Positions 1 to 9,186 are shown, counted from the first letter of the stretch. The stretch is 64,000 nt of DNA from Xylophilus ampelinus (GCF_901875635.1 NZ_CABFMN010000095.1:1-64000), one strand, 5' to 3'. Numbers and translations: made by a program. The notes: generated by a model not told the origin, from the sequence alone.

Positions 1-758
1 ATCTGCCCCTGCTGGTAGGCGCCGCGCCAGCAGCTCAGCAGCACCAGTGCCTCGTCGGCCGTGAGCGGGTCGGCCTCGTCGCCATCGAAGTCCTTGAGCT
101 GCGGGTCGCAGCGCTGCTTGAGCAGCGGGCCCTGCGCCGCGCGCACGGCCTTGGCCAGCGCGGCCGCGTCGGCCAGCGGCGGCGGCGTGGACGCCGCGCG
201 CACAACGGGCGCCATGGGCCCATTGGGCACCGCGCCGACGCCACCGGCGCCGGCCTTGCCCAATGCCGTGCTGTTGCCCACACGGCCCTGCACGTCGTCG
301 ACGAAGAGCAGCGCCGCCGCCAGGCCGTCGAGCGGGACCGACGGGCCCTTGGCATCGGCGGTGAGTTGCAGCAGGCGGCCGTTGGCGATCGCGCGCACGA
401 AACGCAGCGCATCGTCCTGCTTCAACCCGTGGCTCTCGCCATCGGCCTTGCCAGCCCACGCGGCCTTGAGCGCGAGCGGCTTGCCGTCCAGGCGCATCTG
501 CGCGGGATCGAAGTCGGCGGCCAGCCAGAGCGTGGCCTGCAGCTCGCCCGTGCCGCCGGATTCGCGCCAGATCTCGAGCGTGGCCACGGCCTCGCCTTCC
601 TTCTCGGGCGCGGACTTGGCGGTGCAGGCGCGCACGTTGTCGCAGCCGACGATCCAGTCCTTGAATTCGCGGTACGCCGGCACCGCGGGCGCGGCGAGGG
701 CCGTGCCGACGGCCAGTACGCCGCAGGCGGCGGCGATCCAGCGCCAGGCGGTGCGCAT
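1..758 (-). CDS. DUF1176-family secreted protein (3' end outside window)
   Basis: Only about the first 252 residues are present; the gene runs off the left edge. The N-terminus is a typical signal peptide (Arg/Trp start, hydrophobic core, AQ/ALAAP-like cleavage region near residue 22), so the product is probably periplasmic. After it comes a WIVGCDNVRACTA segment, the hallmark start of DUF1176 proteins, whose biochemical role is unknown. The start ATG shares its A with the TGA of ybaB (TGATG), so the gene is translationally coupled to the dnaX-ybaB operon. The family call rests on the Cys-Asp-Asn motif and signal peptide. The partial length prevents a check of the C-terminal domain. Confidence 0.75.
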   Translation of the reverse strand, partial: MRTAWRWIAAACGVLAVGTALAAPAVPAYREFKDWIVGCDNVRACTAKSAPEKEGEAVATLEIWRESGGTGELQATLWLAADFDPAQMRLDGKPLALKAAWAGKADGESHGLKQDDALRFVRAIANGRLLQLTADAKGPSVPLDGLAAALLFVDDVQGRVGNSTALGKAGAGGVGAVPNGPMAPVVRAASTPPPLADAAALAKAVRAAQGPLLKQRCDPQLKDFDGDEADPLTADEALVLLSCWRGAYQQGQ

Positions 759-1090
759 CAGAAGGGCAGCTTCATGCCCGGGGGCAGGCCCGGCATGCCG
801 GAGGCGATCTTGCCCATCTTCTGCTCGCTCGTTTCCTCGGCTTTGCGCACGGCGGCGTTGAAGGCGGCGGCAACCAGGTCTTCGAGCATGTCCTTGTCGT
901 CGGCCAGCAGGCTGGGGTCGATGGTGACGCGCTTGACGTCGTGCTTGCAGGTCATGACGACCTTCACCAGGCCGGCACCGGACTCGCCCTCGACCTCGAT
1001 CGTGGCGAGCTCTTCCTGGGCCTTCTTGAGGTTGTCCTGCATCGCCTGAGCCTGCTTCATGAGGCCGGCGAGTTGTCCTTTGTTGAACAT
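758..1090 (-). CDS. ybaB: YbaB/EbfC nucleoid-associated protein
   Basis: A 110-residue protein beginning [18 protein letters not shown], the classical YbaB/EbfC start, with a Met/Lys/Gln-rich helix, a central beta segment ([16 protein letters not shown]) and a Gly/Pro-rich end ([13 protein letters not shown]). YbaB proteins are small dimeric DNA-binding proteins with a nucleoid or regulatory role, and are typically encoded right behind dnaX, as here. The start is fixed by family length; the longer open frame upstream only overlaps the dnaX tail. It is cotranscribed with dnaX and overlaps the next gene by one base. Confidence 0.95.
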   Translation of the reverse strand: MFNKGQLAGLMKQAQAMQDNLKKAQEELATIEVEGESGAGLVKVVMTCKHDVKRVTIDPSLLADDKDMLEDLVAAAFNAAVRKAEETSEQKMGKIASGMPGLPPGMKLPF

Positions 1091-1137
1091 GCTTGGGTTT
1101 CCTTGTGGTCGAAAGGGATGGGGGAAAAAAGTGGGCT

Positions 1138-1443
1138 TCAGGCCGGCTTGAGCGTGCCGGGGACGATGCGCGCGTCCCACTGGCGCATCAGCGACTGCAC
1201 CTCGGGGTCGTTGTGGATCGCCTCCTCGGCAGCGCGCTGGCGGGCTTCGGCGGCCAGCCGGTTGCGTCGCGCCGGGCTGTCGCTCACGGCGCCGATCTCG
1301 ATGGCGATGCGCACGGCATGGCCGGCACCCGCGAGCGCATTCTGCAGCTTCTCGCGGCTGGCGGGCTGGTTCAGGGTCTCGCGCTCCACGCGCAGCAGCC
1401 ACTGGTCGACGTCGCGCGCGACGAGCTGCGATTGCGGCGCAGC
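1138..1443 (-). pseudogene. dnaX: out-of-frame fragment encoding the tau C-terminal end of DnaX
   Basis: In a frame different from the main dnaX ORF, this stretch reads [19 protein letters not shown], then a 75-residue helical tail ending IVPGTLKPA. That is what the extreme C-terminus of burkholderial tau (the part that binds the polymerase alpha subunit) looks like. It has no start codon or ribosome binding site of its own apart from a GTG inside the helix. It can only be expressed if ribosomes change frame near 1440-1470, or if the sequence has lost bases there. The segment that normally precedes it in relatives (W..LV...ALVRELALQ) was not found in any frame, so an out-of-frame deletion fits better than a one-base error. 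An assembly error is also possible. Confidence 0.7.
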
Positions 1444-2831
1444 GGCGCGTCGACCACGGGCACGCGCTGGCCGGGACGCGTCGACGACGCCGGCGCCTCG
1501 TCGGGCACGCGCGCGGCGGGCTGCGCGGATGAGACGGCTTCGAACGTCGCTGGTGGCGCGTGCGGCGTGGCGGCTCTCGCGGGCATGGGCGCGGGCGCAG
1601 GCTCTGGGGCCGGCGCGGGCGCCGGCGCAGCCGTGAAGGTGGTGGCTGGGGCGGCGGCGCGACCTGCCGGCGCCTCAGCCGGCGCTTTCAGCGGACTTTT
1701 TTTTTCAGCCGCGGCGCCCTCGCCCGCCGGCTTGAAGGCCAGCAGGCGCAGCAGCACCATGGTCAGGCCGGCATACTCGTCGGGCGCCAGGCCCAGCTCG
1801 CCGCGGCCGTGCAGGCACAGGCTGTAGAGCAGCTGCGTCTCATCGGCCGGCATCAGCGCCGCCAGGCGCGCGACCTCGGCAGCGTCCGGGTCGGCGCCAT
1901 CGGCCGCGGCGGTGCGCGAAGGCACGGCCTGCAGCACGGCCATGGCCTGCAGCACGCTGGTCATTTCCTCCAGCGTGGAGGCGGCCGACAGGCCGTCGCG
2001 CCGCAGCGCCTCGGCCGTCTCGACCACGGTGAGGCCATCGCCCAGCGCGAGCGCCTCGATCAGCGCATGCACGTGGCCGCGGTCGGCACTGCCCAGCATC
2101 TGGCGCACGCCGCCTTCGACCAGTTCGCCATTGCCGTACGCGATGGCCTGGTCGGTGAGCGACAGCGCATCGCGCATCGAGCCGCGGGCGGCGCGTGCCA
2201 GCAGCCGCAGCGCGCCGGGCTCGGCCGCCACCTGCTCGGCACCGAGCACGCGCGTGAGGTGCTCGAGCACCGTCTCGGGCGCCATCGGCCGCAGGTTGAA
2301 CTGCAGGCAGCGCGACAACACCGTGACCGGCACCTTCTGCGGATCGGTCGTGGCCAGCACGAACTTGAGGTACTCGGGCGGCTCCTCCAGCGTCTTGAGC
2401 ATCGCGTTGAACGCGGTGTTCGTGAGCATGTGCACTTCGTCGATCATGAAGACCTTGAAGCGGCCCTGCACCGGCTTGTAGACCGCCTGCTCGAGCAGGC
2501 CCTGCACTTCGTCCACGCCGCGGTTGGAGGCGGCATCGAGCTCGGTGTAGTCGACGAAACGGCCGGCATCGATGTCGGTGCAGGCCTGGCACACGCCGCA
2601 GGGCGTGGCCGTGATGCCGCCCTGCCCGTCGGGGCCCTGGCAGTTGAGCGACTTGGCGAGGATCCGCGACACCGTCGTCTTGCCCACGCCGCGCGTACCG
2701 GTGAACAGGTAGGCGTGGTGCAGCCGCTGCTGCGTCAATGCGTTCGTGAGCGCCTGCACCACGTGCTCCTGGCCCACCATCTCCCCGAAATTGCGTGGGC
2801 GGTACTTGCGGGCGAGCACGAGGTAAGACAT
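1371..2831 (-). CDS. dnaX: DNA polymerase III subunit gamma/tau
   Basis: Clamp-loader ATPase of the replicative polymerase. It starts [15 protein letters not shown], the near-invariant DnaX start. Next come Walker A (GTRGVGKTT), a four-Cys zinc module (CGVCQAC with an upstream Cys), Walker B (FMIDEVHML), the SRC motif (LSRCLQF) and domain III. From about residue 375 an Ala/Pro-rich linker begins. An A9 run on the coding strand (1697-1705) lies at the start of this linker. The open frame ends at 1371 with an atypical tail (RRNRSSSR...), while the genuine tau end sits in another frame at 1138-1443. As read, this copy gives a gamma-like protein of about 486 residues with no tau C-terminal domain. 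The 4.5S RNA gene is divergent upstream. Confidence 0.93.
   Translation of the reverse strand: MSYLVLARKYRPRNFGEMVGQEHVVQALTNALTQQRLHHAYLFTGTRGVGKTTVSRILAKSLNCQGPDGQGGITATPCGVCQACTDIDAGRFVDYTELDAASNRGVDEVQGLLEQAVYKPVQGRFKVFMIDEVHMLTNTAFNAMLKTLEEPPEYLKFVLATTDPQKVPVTVLSRCLQFNLRPMAPETVLEHLTRVLGAEQVAAEPGALRLLARAARGSMRDALSLTDQAIAYGNGELVEGGVRQMLGSADRGHVHALIEALALGDGLTVVETAEALRRDGLSAASTLEEMTSVLQAMAVLQAVPSRTAAADGADPDAAEVARLAALMPADETQLLYSLCLHGRGELGLAPDEYAGLTMVLLRLLAFKPAGEGAAAEKKSPLKAPAEAPAGRAAAPATTFTAAPAPAPAPEPAPAPMPARAATPHAPPATFEAVSSAQPAARVPDEAPASSTRPGQRVPVVDAPLRRNRSSSRATSTSGCCAWSARP
1697..1705 (-). promoter_or_regulatory. dnaX: A9 slippage site in dnaX for making gamma
   Basis: On the coding strand the frame reads GAA AAA AAA AGT, a run of nine A at the junction of domain III and the linker. 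Shifting by -1 continues AAG TCC GCT GAA AGC GCC GGC TGA, and shifting by +1 gives GTC CGC TGA, so both alternative frames stop within eight codons. That is the layout expected of a programmed or transcriptional slippage site producing short gamma, as known for dnaX of E. coli (A AAA AAG) and Thermus thermophilus (A9). The function here is inferred. Confidence 0.65.
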
Positions 2832-2907
2832 TGCACCCATTCTAGAAGCGCCCCGTCGCACGACCCGGCGCGCCGAGGGTGCATTCCAGGCGCGGGTAGA
2901 ATCGTCG

Positions 2908-3005
2908 GTGACGGGCCTCCCCGCATGGTGAAGCGGCCAACCGGGTCAGGTGGGGAACCAAGCAGCCCTAACTGTGTAGCCAGTGCCGGGGGTAAGGCTC
3001 GTCAC
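2908..3005 (+). ncRNA. ffs: 4.5S signal recognition particle RNA
   Basis: The segment folds end to end: GGTGACGGGCC at the 5' end pairs with GGCTCGTCACC at the 3' end. It carries the SRP core GGTCAGGTGGGGAACCAAGCAGCCCTA region (tetraloop and asymmetric internal loop) that binds Ffh. It guides co-translational membrane targeting with Ffh and FtsY. A -10-like TAGAAT occurs just upstream (about 2897-2902), and a pyrimidine/T-rich run follows the 3' end. Its location next to dnaX is common in betaproteobacteria. Confidence 0.93.
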
Positions 3006-3111
3006 CTTCTTCTTCCCCTTTTCGATGTTCGTCCGCAGACCGCGATGGTCTGCGGCGCAAGCCTGTTCGCGTCCTTGCCATCGACGGTTCCATCGTGCGC
3101 ACAATGACTAA

Positions 3112-3135
3112 GATACTGGATAAATAACCAGTATC
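3112..3135 (+). promoter_or_regulatory. LexA (SOS) box
   Basis: A perfect palindrome GATACTGG-N8-CCAGTATC. Its core is CTG-N10-CAG flanked by TA on both sides (TACTG....CAGTA), the LexA consensus of gamma- and betaproteobacteria. It ends 35 bases before the ATG of the small ORF at 3171, a normal operator position. No other gene starts close by on this strand. The match is read directly; repression by LexA is inferred from the consensus. Confidence 0.75.
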
Positions 3136-3170
3136 ATGCCTCGTCCACTCCATTACCCGAGGCAGACAGC

Positions 3171-3371
3171 ATGGACCACCCGGCCGCGCGACCGATGTCG
3201 GCAAGCGCACAGATCCTCCGTTTTCCCGCACGATCGCCGGCCCCACTGCGCCGCTGGACAGCATCGAGCTGGCCCTTCGGCCGCGCCATGGTGCCGACAC
3301 CGCTCGACCTGAGGCTGGAGGCCGCCCGGGTGCTCGCCACGACGGCCCGCTACTGGTTCGTGCGCGATTGA
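3171..3371 (+). CDS. putative SOS-regulated small protein
   Basis: A 66-residue basic, Pro/Arg-rich ORF (SAQILRFPARSPAP near the start, VLATTARYWFVRD at the end). It has no recognised domain, signal peptide or membrane span. It is supported by a GAGG ribosome binding site 6-9 bases before the ATG and by the LexA box just upstream. Its last 22 bases overlap the convergent small gene at 3350-3568. SOS genes in this position in other bacteria often encode division inhibitors or mutagenesis factors, but nothing in the sequence identifies it as SulA or ImuA. Existence is moderately supported; function unknown. Confidence 0.45.
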   Translation: MDHPAARPMSASAQILRFPARSPAPLRRWTASSWPFGRAMVPTPLDLRLEAARVLATTARYWFVRD

Positions 3372-3568
3372 GCCGTCGCGCCGCGCTGCTCGGGGTACGC
3401 ACCCTGGGCGAACAGGGCAGCGTAGTGCGCCAGCCGATCGGCCAGGTCGGCCAGGCGCCGGGCCGCACCGGGCTCTTCGTGCAGCAGCGCCTCGAGGCCC
3501 TCTGCATAGGCGTCGGTCAATGCCTGCCACTCGCTGAAGCGCTGTCCCAATTCATCGTTCAGGGGCAT
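3350..3568 (-). CDS. hypothetical small helical protein
   Basis: A 72-residue protein, acidic and Ala/Leu-rich (LGQRFSEWQALTDAYAEGLE, then RRLADLADRLAHYAALFA), predicted to be all helix. An AGGAG ribosome binding site lies 7 bases before the ATG at 3568. No family is recognised. It is convergent with the LexA-box ORF and overlaps its 3' end by 22 bases. The good start signal and amphipathic composition make it a likely real gene. Confidence 0.55.
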   Translation of the reverse strand: MPLNDELGQRFSEWQALTDAYAEGLEALLHEEPGAARRLADLADRLAHYAALFAQGAYPEQRGATAQSRTNQ

Positions 3569-3671
3569 GTCGAGTCTCCTGGCCTTGCGGGATCGGATGA
3601 CCGCGCTGTCCGGGGACAGCGCTGCACAAGGCTAGGGCCTGGCGCCTGGGACGACCACCCCGGCATCTCCT

Positions 3672-4244
3672 GTGAATCCGATCGGCCGATTCGCGCGTAA
3701 AGACAAGTCCACCTTTTTCGCCAGCGCCATGGACCTCTGGAAACCCTACCGCCTGAGCTTTCAACTGGATGCCGGCCCGCCGACGGCTGCGGCCGTCGCA
3801 CGCGTGCGCGACTGCGCCGCGCCCGAGCGCCTGCAGCGGGTACTCGCCGCCGGCACCGGCGCGGGCCTGCTGGGCGGGTTGGCCCCCATCGTCGCCTCGC
3901 AGGCCGCCTGGGGCTGGGCGCTGCTGCAGGCCTTGCTGCTGGCTGCCGCCATTGCGTTGCCGATCTTCTACTGGGTGCGCATCGCCGACCTGCTCGCGAC
4001 GGCCGCACATCCCCTGGGCGCGGCGGAAGCGCGCGTGTTCGCGGCGTGGGCTGCGCGCGACGAGGCGGTGGGCCGTTACTGGGTGGGGCTGGTCCGGCAG
4101 CGTCGCTCGGCGGTGTACGGCGACTATGCGGCGCTGGTGGCGCATGCAGCGCGCGTGACGGGCCGAGCGCCGGGCTCGAACAGCGAACTGCACCGGATGG
4201 CGGCCGTGCGAAACCCGCCTCGCCACCACCTGCACGCCGGCTGA
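3672..4244 (+). CDS. hypothetical membrane protein
   Basis: An open frame of up to 190 residues starting at a GTG. A second start, ATG at 3729 (MDLWKPYRLSFQ), gives 171 residues and looks more natural, but neither has a clear ribosome binding site. Residues about 65-110 form two closely spaced hydrophobic helices (AAGTGAGLLGGLAPIVASQ and ALLQALLLAAAIALPIFYWV), so it is probably an inner-membrane hairpin protein with a soluble C-terminal part rich in Arg/Ala. No family is recognised. It is convergent with the following small gene. Confidence 0.5.
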   Translation: MNPIGRFARKDKSTFFASAMDLWKPYRLSFQLDAGPPTAAAVARVRDCAAPERLQRVLAAGTGAGLLGGLAPIVASQAAWGWALLQALLLAAAIALPIFYWVRIADLLATAAHPLGAAEARVFAAWAARDEAVGRYWVGLVRQRRSAVYGDYAALVAHAARVTGRAPGSNSELHRMAAVRNPPRHHLHAG

Positions 4245-4266
4245 GCCCCAGACGGCAACGGCCGTC

Positions 4267-4557
4267 TCAACGGCGCAGACGCAGGGCGTCCCGACCGGCC
4301 AGCAAGACTTCGAGCCTGGCGGCCAGCAGGAGGGTGTCGTGCTCGAGCGTCGGCTGCGAATAGCAGCCCAGGGCGAACCCTTCGCACGACACCTCGATGT
4401 CGCGGAATGCCTGCCCCAGCGCCGTCGCGGCATCGTGCAGGCACTCCGCCATCGAGCGCAGGCCGTGGCGCTCGTAGCGCACGTCACCCTCGCCCATCCG
4501 CACGCTGTAGTCGAAGTGGCGCAGCCGGATCTTCCTGATCGCCACGTGCGGCCTCAT
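4267..4557 (-). CDS. hypothetical protein
   Basis: A 96-residue protein starting MRPHVAIRKIRLRHFDYSV. The start at 4557 is chosen because AGGGAAGG sits 6-7 bases upstream; the open frame extends further but without a better signal. It has an alpha/beta composition, with a Cys-containing centre (VSCEGFALGCYSQPTLEHD) and a Leu/Arg-rich terminal helix. No signal peptide or membrane span is visible, and no family is recognised. It lies alone between a convergent membrane protein gene and the flavoprotein gene, and has the composition of the neighbouring chromosome. Confidence 0.5.
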   Translation of the reverse strand: MRPHVAIRKIRLRHFDYSVRMGEGDVRYERHGLRSMAECLHDAATALGQAFRDIEVSCEGFALGCYSQPTLEHDTLLLAARLEVLLAGRDALRLRR

Positions 4558-4669
4558 GCGCAGCCTTCCCTGTCTGACATCGTCGTCGTCCTCCCTGTTC
4601 TCACCGGCGCTCACTGGCGCCATTCCCTGAACGCGCGGCAAGACCCCCGAGTAGACACCAGCCGACGCG

Positions 4670-5914
4670 CTAGTCGCCCTTGCCTGTCAAGTACCGCACG
4701 ACACCACGCGCCGCGACCACGCCGCTGGCCAGCGTGGCCGTGAGCAGGTAGCCGCCGGTGGGCGCCTCCCAGTCGAGCATCTCGCCGGCCACGAAAAGGC
4801 CGGGCACAGACCGGGCCATGAGATCGGCCTGCAACGCCTCGAAACGCACGCCGCCAGCGGTGCTGATCGCTTCGGCGACGGGGCGCGGCGCGTTGACGGT
4901 GATCGGCGCGGCCTTGAGCGCGGCGGCCACGCGATGCGCCTCGTGCAGCGCTTCGCGGGGCAGCACCTCGTGCAGCAGCGCCGACTTGATCGGGTCCAGG
5001 TTCAAGCGGCTCTTCAGGTGGCTGCCCAGGGAGCGCGCGCCGCGCTGCTGCACGGCGGCCAGCACCTGGGCCGCGCTGCGGTCGGGCAGCAGGTCGACGT
5101 GCAGGGTGGCCTGGCCGCGGGCGGCGATCTCGTCGCGCAGCAGTGCCGACACGGCGTACACCAGGCTGCCCTCGATGCCGGTGGCCGTGGCCACGAACTC
5201 GCCCTTGCGCGAAAAGCGCCGGCCCTGGCCGTCCTCGAAGTCGATCGCCACCGACTTGAAGGGCTGGCCGGCGAAGCGTTCGGCGAAAAACGGCGTCCAG
5301 CCCGCCGGCCCGACGTCGAAGCCGCAGTTGGCCGGCTGCAGCGGCGCCATGTCGACGCCTCGTTCGCCAAGTAGCGGCACCCATGCGCCGTCGGAGCCCA
5401 GTCGCGGCCAGCTTGCGCCGCCCAGGGCCAGCACGACGGCATCGGCCGCCACCGAGACCTCCCCGTCCGGCGTGGCGAAGCGCAGCGTTGCGCCTTCGCC
5501 GGCCCAGCCGATCCAACGGTGCCGCATGTGGAAGCGCACGCCGGCCGCGCGCAGGCGGTGCAGCCATGCGCGCAGCAGCGGGGCCGCCTTCATGTCGGTC
5601 GGGAACACGCGCCTCGATGTCCCGACGAAGGTCTCGATGCCCAGACCGTGCGCCCAGTCGCGCAGCGCCTGCGCATCGAAGGTCTTGAGCATCGGCTCGA
5701 CCTGCGCGCGCCGTTCGCCGAAGCGGCCGGCAAAAGCCTCGAAGGGCTCGGCATGCGTGAGGTTGAGGCCACCCCGCCCGGCGAGGAGGAACTTGCGGCC
5801 CACCGAGGGCATGGCGTCGTACAGGTCCACCTGCACGCCTGCGGCCGACAGCTGCTCGGCCGCCATCAGGCCGGCCGGGCCGCCGCCGACGATGGCAACG
5901 GTAGCGCCAGTCAT
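4670..5914 (-). CDS. BaiN/HI0933-family NAD(P)/FAD-dependent oxidoreductase
   Basis: A 414-residue flavoprotein. The N-terminal dinucleotide-binding motif [17 protein letters not shown] binds FAD. It is followed by the HI0933/YhiN-family signature [31 protein letters not shown] in the middle, and a C-terminal second FAD contact ([18 protein letters not shown]). These match the TIGR03862/HI0933 group of soluble oxidoreductases, whose physiological substrates are mostly unknown. The ATG at 5914 overlaps the TGA of addA (ATGA), so it is the last gene of the addB-addA-flavoprotein operon. The longer upstream open frame is a shadow of addA. Confidence 0.88.
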   Translation of the reverse strand: MTGATVAIVGGGPAGLMAAEQLSAAGVQVDLYDAMPSVGRKFLLAGRGGLNLTHAEPFEAFAGRFGERRAQVEPMLKTFDAQALRDWAHGLGIETFVGTSRRVFPTDMKAAPLLRAWLHRLRAAGVRFHMRHRWIGWAGEGATLRFATPDGEVSVAADAVVLALGGASWPRLGSDGAWVPLLGERGVDMAPLQPANCGFDVGPAGWTPFFAERFAGQPFKSVAIDFEDGQGRRFSRKGEFVATATGIEGSLVYAVSALLRDEIAARGQATLHVDLLPDRSAAQVLAAVQQRGARSLGSHLKSRLNLDPIKSALLHEVLPREALHEAHRVAAALKAAPITVNAPRPVAEAISTAGGVRFEALQADLMARSVPGLFVAGEMLDWEAPTGGYLLTATLASGVVAARGVVRYLTGKGD

Positions 5915-8900
5915 TGGACTTCCACCAGTTCGCCCTGCCCAGTGAGGAAGGCCGCGCGCACCGTGTCGCCGGGGTAGGCCTCGCGCACCGCGTCGCGGTA
6001 GCGCTGCAACTGGGCGATGAGGCTGTCGTCGCGTTCGGGATGGCCCGCGGACTTGTAGTCGAGCACCCACCAGCCTTCGCCCCGTCGACGCACCAGCCGG
6101 TCGATGCGCAGCACCGCGCCGCCGTGCGTCAGCGTGACCTCGTTGCCGTGCCAGTCGATGGCCTCGGCGTCCCAGGCCCAGGCGCCTGCGCCGGCGCGGA
6201 TGCGCTCGGCCAGCACAGCCGCGCCGCGCGCCTGCGACAGCGGCAGGCCGAACTCCCGCGCCGCTGCGCGCACATGGGCGCCCGGCACCGGCTGCCCAGG
6301 CCGCGCCCATTCGAGCAGGCGGTGCACCGCCTGGCCGAAGGCGGCCGACACAGCGACCCCGGTTGCTATCTTTTCGATAGCAGGTCGCGCAGGCGGGACG
6401 GGCGTTACAGGCATTTTTTTCATGTAAAAGGCGTCGTCGGGCGCGCCGACGAAACCACGCTCCGGCGTGGCCGACACAGCCGACGCCTCGATCGGCGCGG
6501 CCAGCGCTTCGAGCCGCATCCACCAGCTCTGCGGATTGGCCCGCGCGGCCGCCACGGCCGACACGACCAGTTCCTCACGCGCCCGCGTGGTTGCGACGTA
6601 CAGGGCGTTGATCTCCTCGCGCTGCCGCTCGGCTTGCTCGCGCGCCAGCAGCTCGGCGGCGCAGGCAGGCGGCCGCTTCTCGCTGGCCAGGAACACGAAG
6701 CGCTGCGGCGCCGGCGCCTCGCCCGGCCAGTCGACCAGCACGCCCATGGTCTGCGCACGCTGCGCCTGCGCGTCGGTGTCGAGCAGCAGCACCAGTTCGG
6801 CTTCCAGCCCCTTGGCGCCATGCACGGTGAGCAGTTGCACCGCGTCGGCGGCCGCCACCGAGGGCGCGCGCAGCCGGCCCGCGCGCAGTGCGCGTACGAA
6901 GGCGTAGGGCGTGGCGAAGCGGGCGCCGTCCAGCTCCAGCGAGGCCGCGAGCAGCCCGCGCAGGTTGGCCAGCACGCCGGCGCGCAGCGCGGCAGGCACG
7001 GCGGCAGCGAAGCGCGCCAGCACGTCGGCGTGGTGGTAGATGGCGTTCAGGGCGTCGTGCGGCGGCAGCGTGTCGACCAGGCGTTGCCACGCCAGCAGGC
7101 GCTCGCCGATGCCGGCCAGCGCGGGCGGCAGGTAGGTGGCCTGTGTCAGCAGCGCGAACCAGCCCGGCCCTGCCGAGGCATCGGCCTGCCGCTGGCGCAC
7201 GGCCAGGTCGACCAGCGCGGCGTCGTCCAGGCCGAAGATCGGCGACTTGAGTGCACGCGCCAGCGACAGCGTGTGGCGCGGCGAGACCAGCGCATCGAGC
7301 AGCGCGGCCACGTCCTGCACCTCGGGCGCGGCATGCAGGTCGTTCTTCTCGGGCTGCTGCACGGGGATCTGCAGCCGCCGCAGTTCGTCCTGCAGCAGCG
7401 CGAGGCGGCTGCGCTTGCGCGCCAGCACCATGATGTCGCCGGGGGCCAGGCCACCGGCGATGCGCTCGGCAATCCACCGTGCGGCTTGCCGCGCCTCCAG
7501 TTGCAGCAGGCGCTCCTCGGGCAGCACGCGCGGCGTCGTGAGGCTGTCGCGCCAGGCGGGCGCCGGCTCGGCGCCGGCGTCGCTGGCTATGACCTTGTCG
7601 GGGCGCTCGATGCGCGGCAGCCGCGTGACGGCGCCCGCTTCGGGCGACTCGGTGGTGTGGGCGCGGAAGCCCTGCGTCTCGCCGGCCTGCTGGGCGGCCT
7701 CCATCGCCGCGTTGACGGCGGCGATCACGCCCTGCGCATTGCGGCGCGTGTGGTCGCACTGGAGCAGGTCGCCGCCCAGGCCTTCGCGCACGTACTGCTG
7801 AGCGGCGACGAAGACCTGCGGCTCCGCGCGGCGGAAGCGGTAGATGCTCTGCTTCGGATCGCCCACGATGAACACGCTGGGCCGCCGTCCGCCAGCGCCC
7901 GCATAGCTGCCCAGCCACCCGTACAGCGCCTGCCATTGCAGCGGGTTGGTGTCCTGGAACTCGTCGATGAGCAGATGCCGCACGCCGGCATCGAGCCGCT
8001 CGAGCACCCAACCCCACAGCTCGGGCTCGCCCAGCAACAGGCGCGCGGCACGCTCGACGTCGTTCATGTCGACCCACGCATGGGCATGCTTGACCTCGCC
8101 GTAGGTGGCGATCAGCAGGCGCGAGAGCCGGGCCAGGCGCTGCTGGTAGAGCCAGGCCTCGTGCTGCGACTGGGCCGCGCACAGCAACTGCAATTCCTCT
8201 TCCGCGGCCTGCGCGGCCGGGAACTTCTGCAAGTTCTTCGTGAGCCGGTCTTCGTCGGCGACGAAGAAGGCCTTGCGCAGACGGGCCAGGGCCTGCTCGG
8301 CGAGCGCCGCGTCCACCGGCGCGAGGCCCAGCACGTCGATCACCGCCTCGGCGGCCTTCTGCGGCGTTTTGTTCGATTCGCGGCCCAGTTCGCGCGCCCA
8401 GCCGATCCAGCGCTGGCGCACCGCGTCGTCGCACAGGCGGGCGGCGGGCGCACCCAGGCCGACCAGCGCGGGCCAGCGCTCGGCGACCGGCTGCACGCCG
8501 GCATCGACCGCGCCCGCCGCATCGGCCAGCACGAACTCGGTGCGGCGGTTGAGCGCCTCGTCGAGCGCCTTCGCGGTCTGCGAACGGCCATGGCTGGCGA
8601 CCAGCGCCTCGTAGTCGGCGCGCGCCGCGGGGTCGGCCACCAGCGCGGCCTGGAAGGGTCGCCAGGTGCGTGCGCGCGCCTCGGCGTCGTCTTCCAGCAG
8701 TTGGTAGCTGGCGGGCAGCTGCAGCCGCTGCAGCACGGCCAGGGGTGCATTGCGCAGCAGGCCGGCGAACCAGGCGTGGAAGGTGCGGAACTGCACCGCC
8801 CGGCCCTGCGCGAGCAGCTGCGCATACAGCCCCGCAAGGCGCGGCGCGGCGGCCTCGGCCTGCAAGGGCGACAGGCCGCGCGCGACGAGTTCGGGCACCA

Positions 8901-9186
8901 GCTCGACCGGTGGGCGGTGGGCGAAGTCCTCCAGCCATTCGTCCAGGCGCTGGCGCATCTCGCCGGCCGCCTTCTTGGTGAAGGTGATGGCCAGGATCTC
9001 CTGTGGCAGGCAGGCCGCGTCGCCTTCTTCGAGCAGCGCGCGCAGGATGCGGGAGACCAGCATCCAGGTCTTGCCCGCGCCGGCGCAGGCCTCGACGGCG
9101 ACGGACCGCAGCGGGTCGCAGGCCACGGCATAGAAGGCGGCGCGCGGGACGAGCTGGCCGTTGTGGCGGTAGGCGGCTTGACTCAC
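5911..9186 (-). CDS. addA: AddA/UvrD-like helicase-nuclease
   Basis: A 1091-residue SF1A helicase with a C-terminal nuclease domain, acting with AddB in processing double-strand breaks. Motifs in order: Walker A CAGAGKT (residues 34-40), ITFTKKAA (Ia), [14 protein letters not shown] (II), [12 protein letters not shown] (III), [16 protein letters not shown] (V), [11 protein letters not shown] (VI). Near the C-terminus a PD-(D/E)XK core is visible (RIDRLVRR..., WVLDYKS, QLQRY). The start is the GTG at 9186, which overlaps the addB stop as GTGA; the upstream extension of the open frame is addB sequence. A dispersed repeat (6363-6428) is translated in frame between the helicase and nuclease domains. 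Confidence 0.88.
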   Translation of the reverse strand: MSQAAYRHNGQLVPRAAFYAVACDPLRSVAVEACAGAGKTWMLVSRILRALLEEGDAACLPQEILAITFTKKAAGEMRQRLDEWLEDFAHRPPVELVPELVARGLSPLQAEAAAPRLAGLYAQLLAQGRAVQFRTFHAWFAGLLRNAPLAVLQRLQLPASYQLLEDDAEARARTWRPFQAALVADPAARADYEALVASHGRSQTAKALDEALNRRTEFVLADAAGAVDAGVQPVAERWPALVGLGAPAARLCDDAVRQRWIGWARELGRESNKTPQKAAEAVIDVLGLAPVDAALAEQALARLRKAFFVADEDRLTKNLQKFPAAQAAEEELQLLCAAQSQHEAWLYQQRLARLSRLLIATYGEVKHAHAWVDMNDVERAARLLLGEPELWGWVLERLDAGVRHLLIDEFQDTNPLQWQALYGWLGSYAGAGGRRPSVFIVGDPKQSIYRFRRAEPQVFVAAQQYVREGLGGDLLQCDHTRRNAQGVIAAVNAAMEAAQQAGETQGFRAHTTESPEAGAVTRLPRIERPDKVIASDAGAEPAPAWRDSLTTPRVLPEERLLQLEARQAARWIAERIAGGLAPGDIMVLARKRSRLALLQDELRRLQIPVQQPEKNDLHAAPEVQDVAALLDALVSPRHTLSLARALKSPIFGLDDAALVDLAVRQRQADASAGPGWFALLTQATYLPPALAGIGERLLAWQRLVDTLPPHDALNAIYHHADVLARFAAAVPAALRAGVLANLRGLLAASLELDGARFATPYAFVRALRAGRLRAPSVAAADAVQLLTVHGAKGLEAELVLLLDTDAQAQRAQTMGVLVDWPGEAPAPQRFVFLASEKRPPACAAELLAREQAERQREEINALYVATTRAREELVVSAVAAARANPQSWWMRLEALAAPIEASAVSATPERGFVGAPDDAFYMKKMPVTPVPPARPAIEKIATGVAVSAAFGQAVHRLLEWARPGQPVPGAHVRAAAREFGLPLSQARGAAVLAERIRAGAGAWAWDAEAIDWHGNEVTLTHGGAVLRIDRLVRRRGEGWWVLDYKSAGHPERDDSLIAQLQRYRDAVREAYPGDTVRAAFLTGQGELVEVQ
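6363..6428 (+). repeat. dispersed palindromic repeat, copy 1 (inside addA)
   Basis: Begins TTGCTATC..GATAGC, then a GC-rich part ending in GACGGGCG, then a T-run and CATGTAAAA. It aligns along its length with the copies at 9863, 19862, 27374 and 62838. Here it lies in the addA coding sequence, read from the opposite strand, and encodes roughly [19 protein letters not shown] between the helicase and nuclease domains without breaking the frame. Confidence 0.75.

Noticed and set aside
1697-1705. A9 run taken as a homopolymer sequencing error
   Set aside because: The frame is intact through the run, and the linker downstream stays in frame for about 80 codons with normal composition. The disruption comes much later, near 1440-1470, and is treated separately.
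3136-3310. ORF from the ATG right behind the LexA palindrome
   Set aside because: It overlaps the palindrome, lacks a ribosome binding site and encodes an Arg/His-rich string; the ORF at 3171 has a better start.
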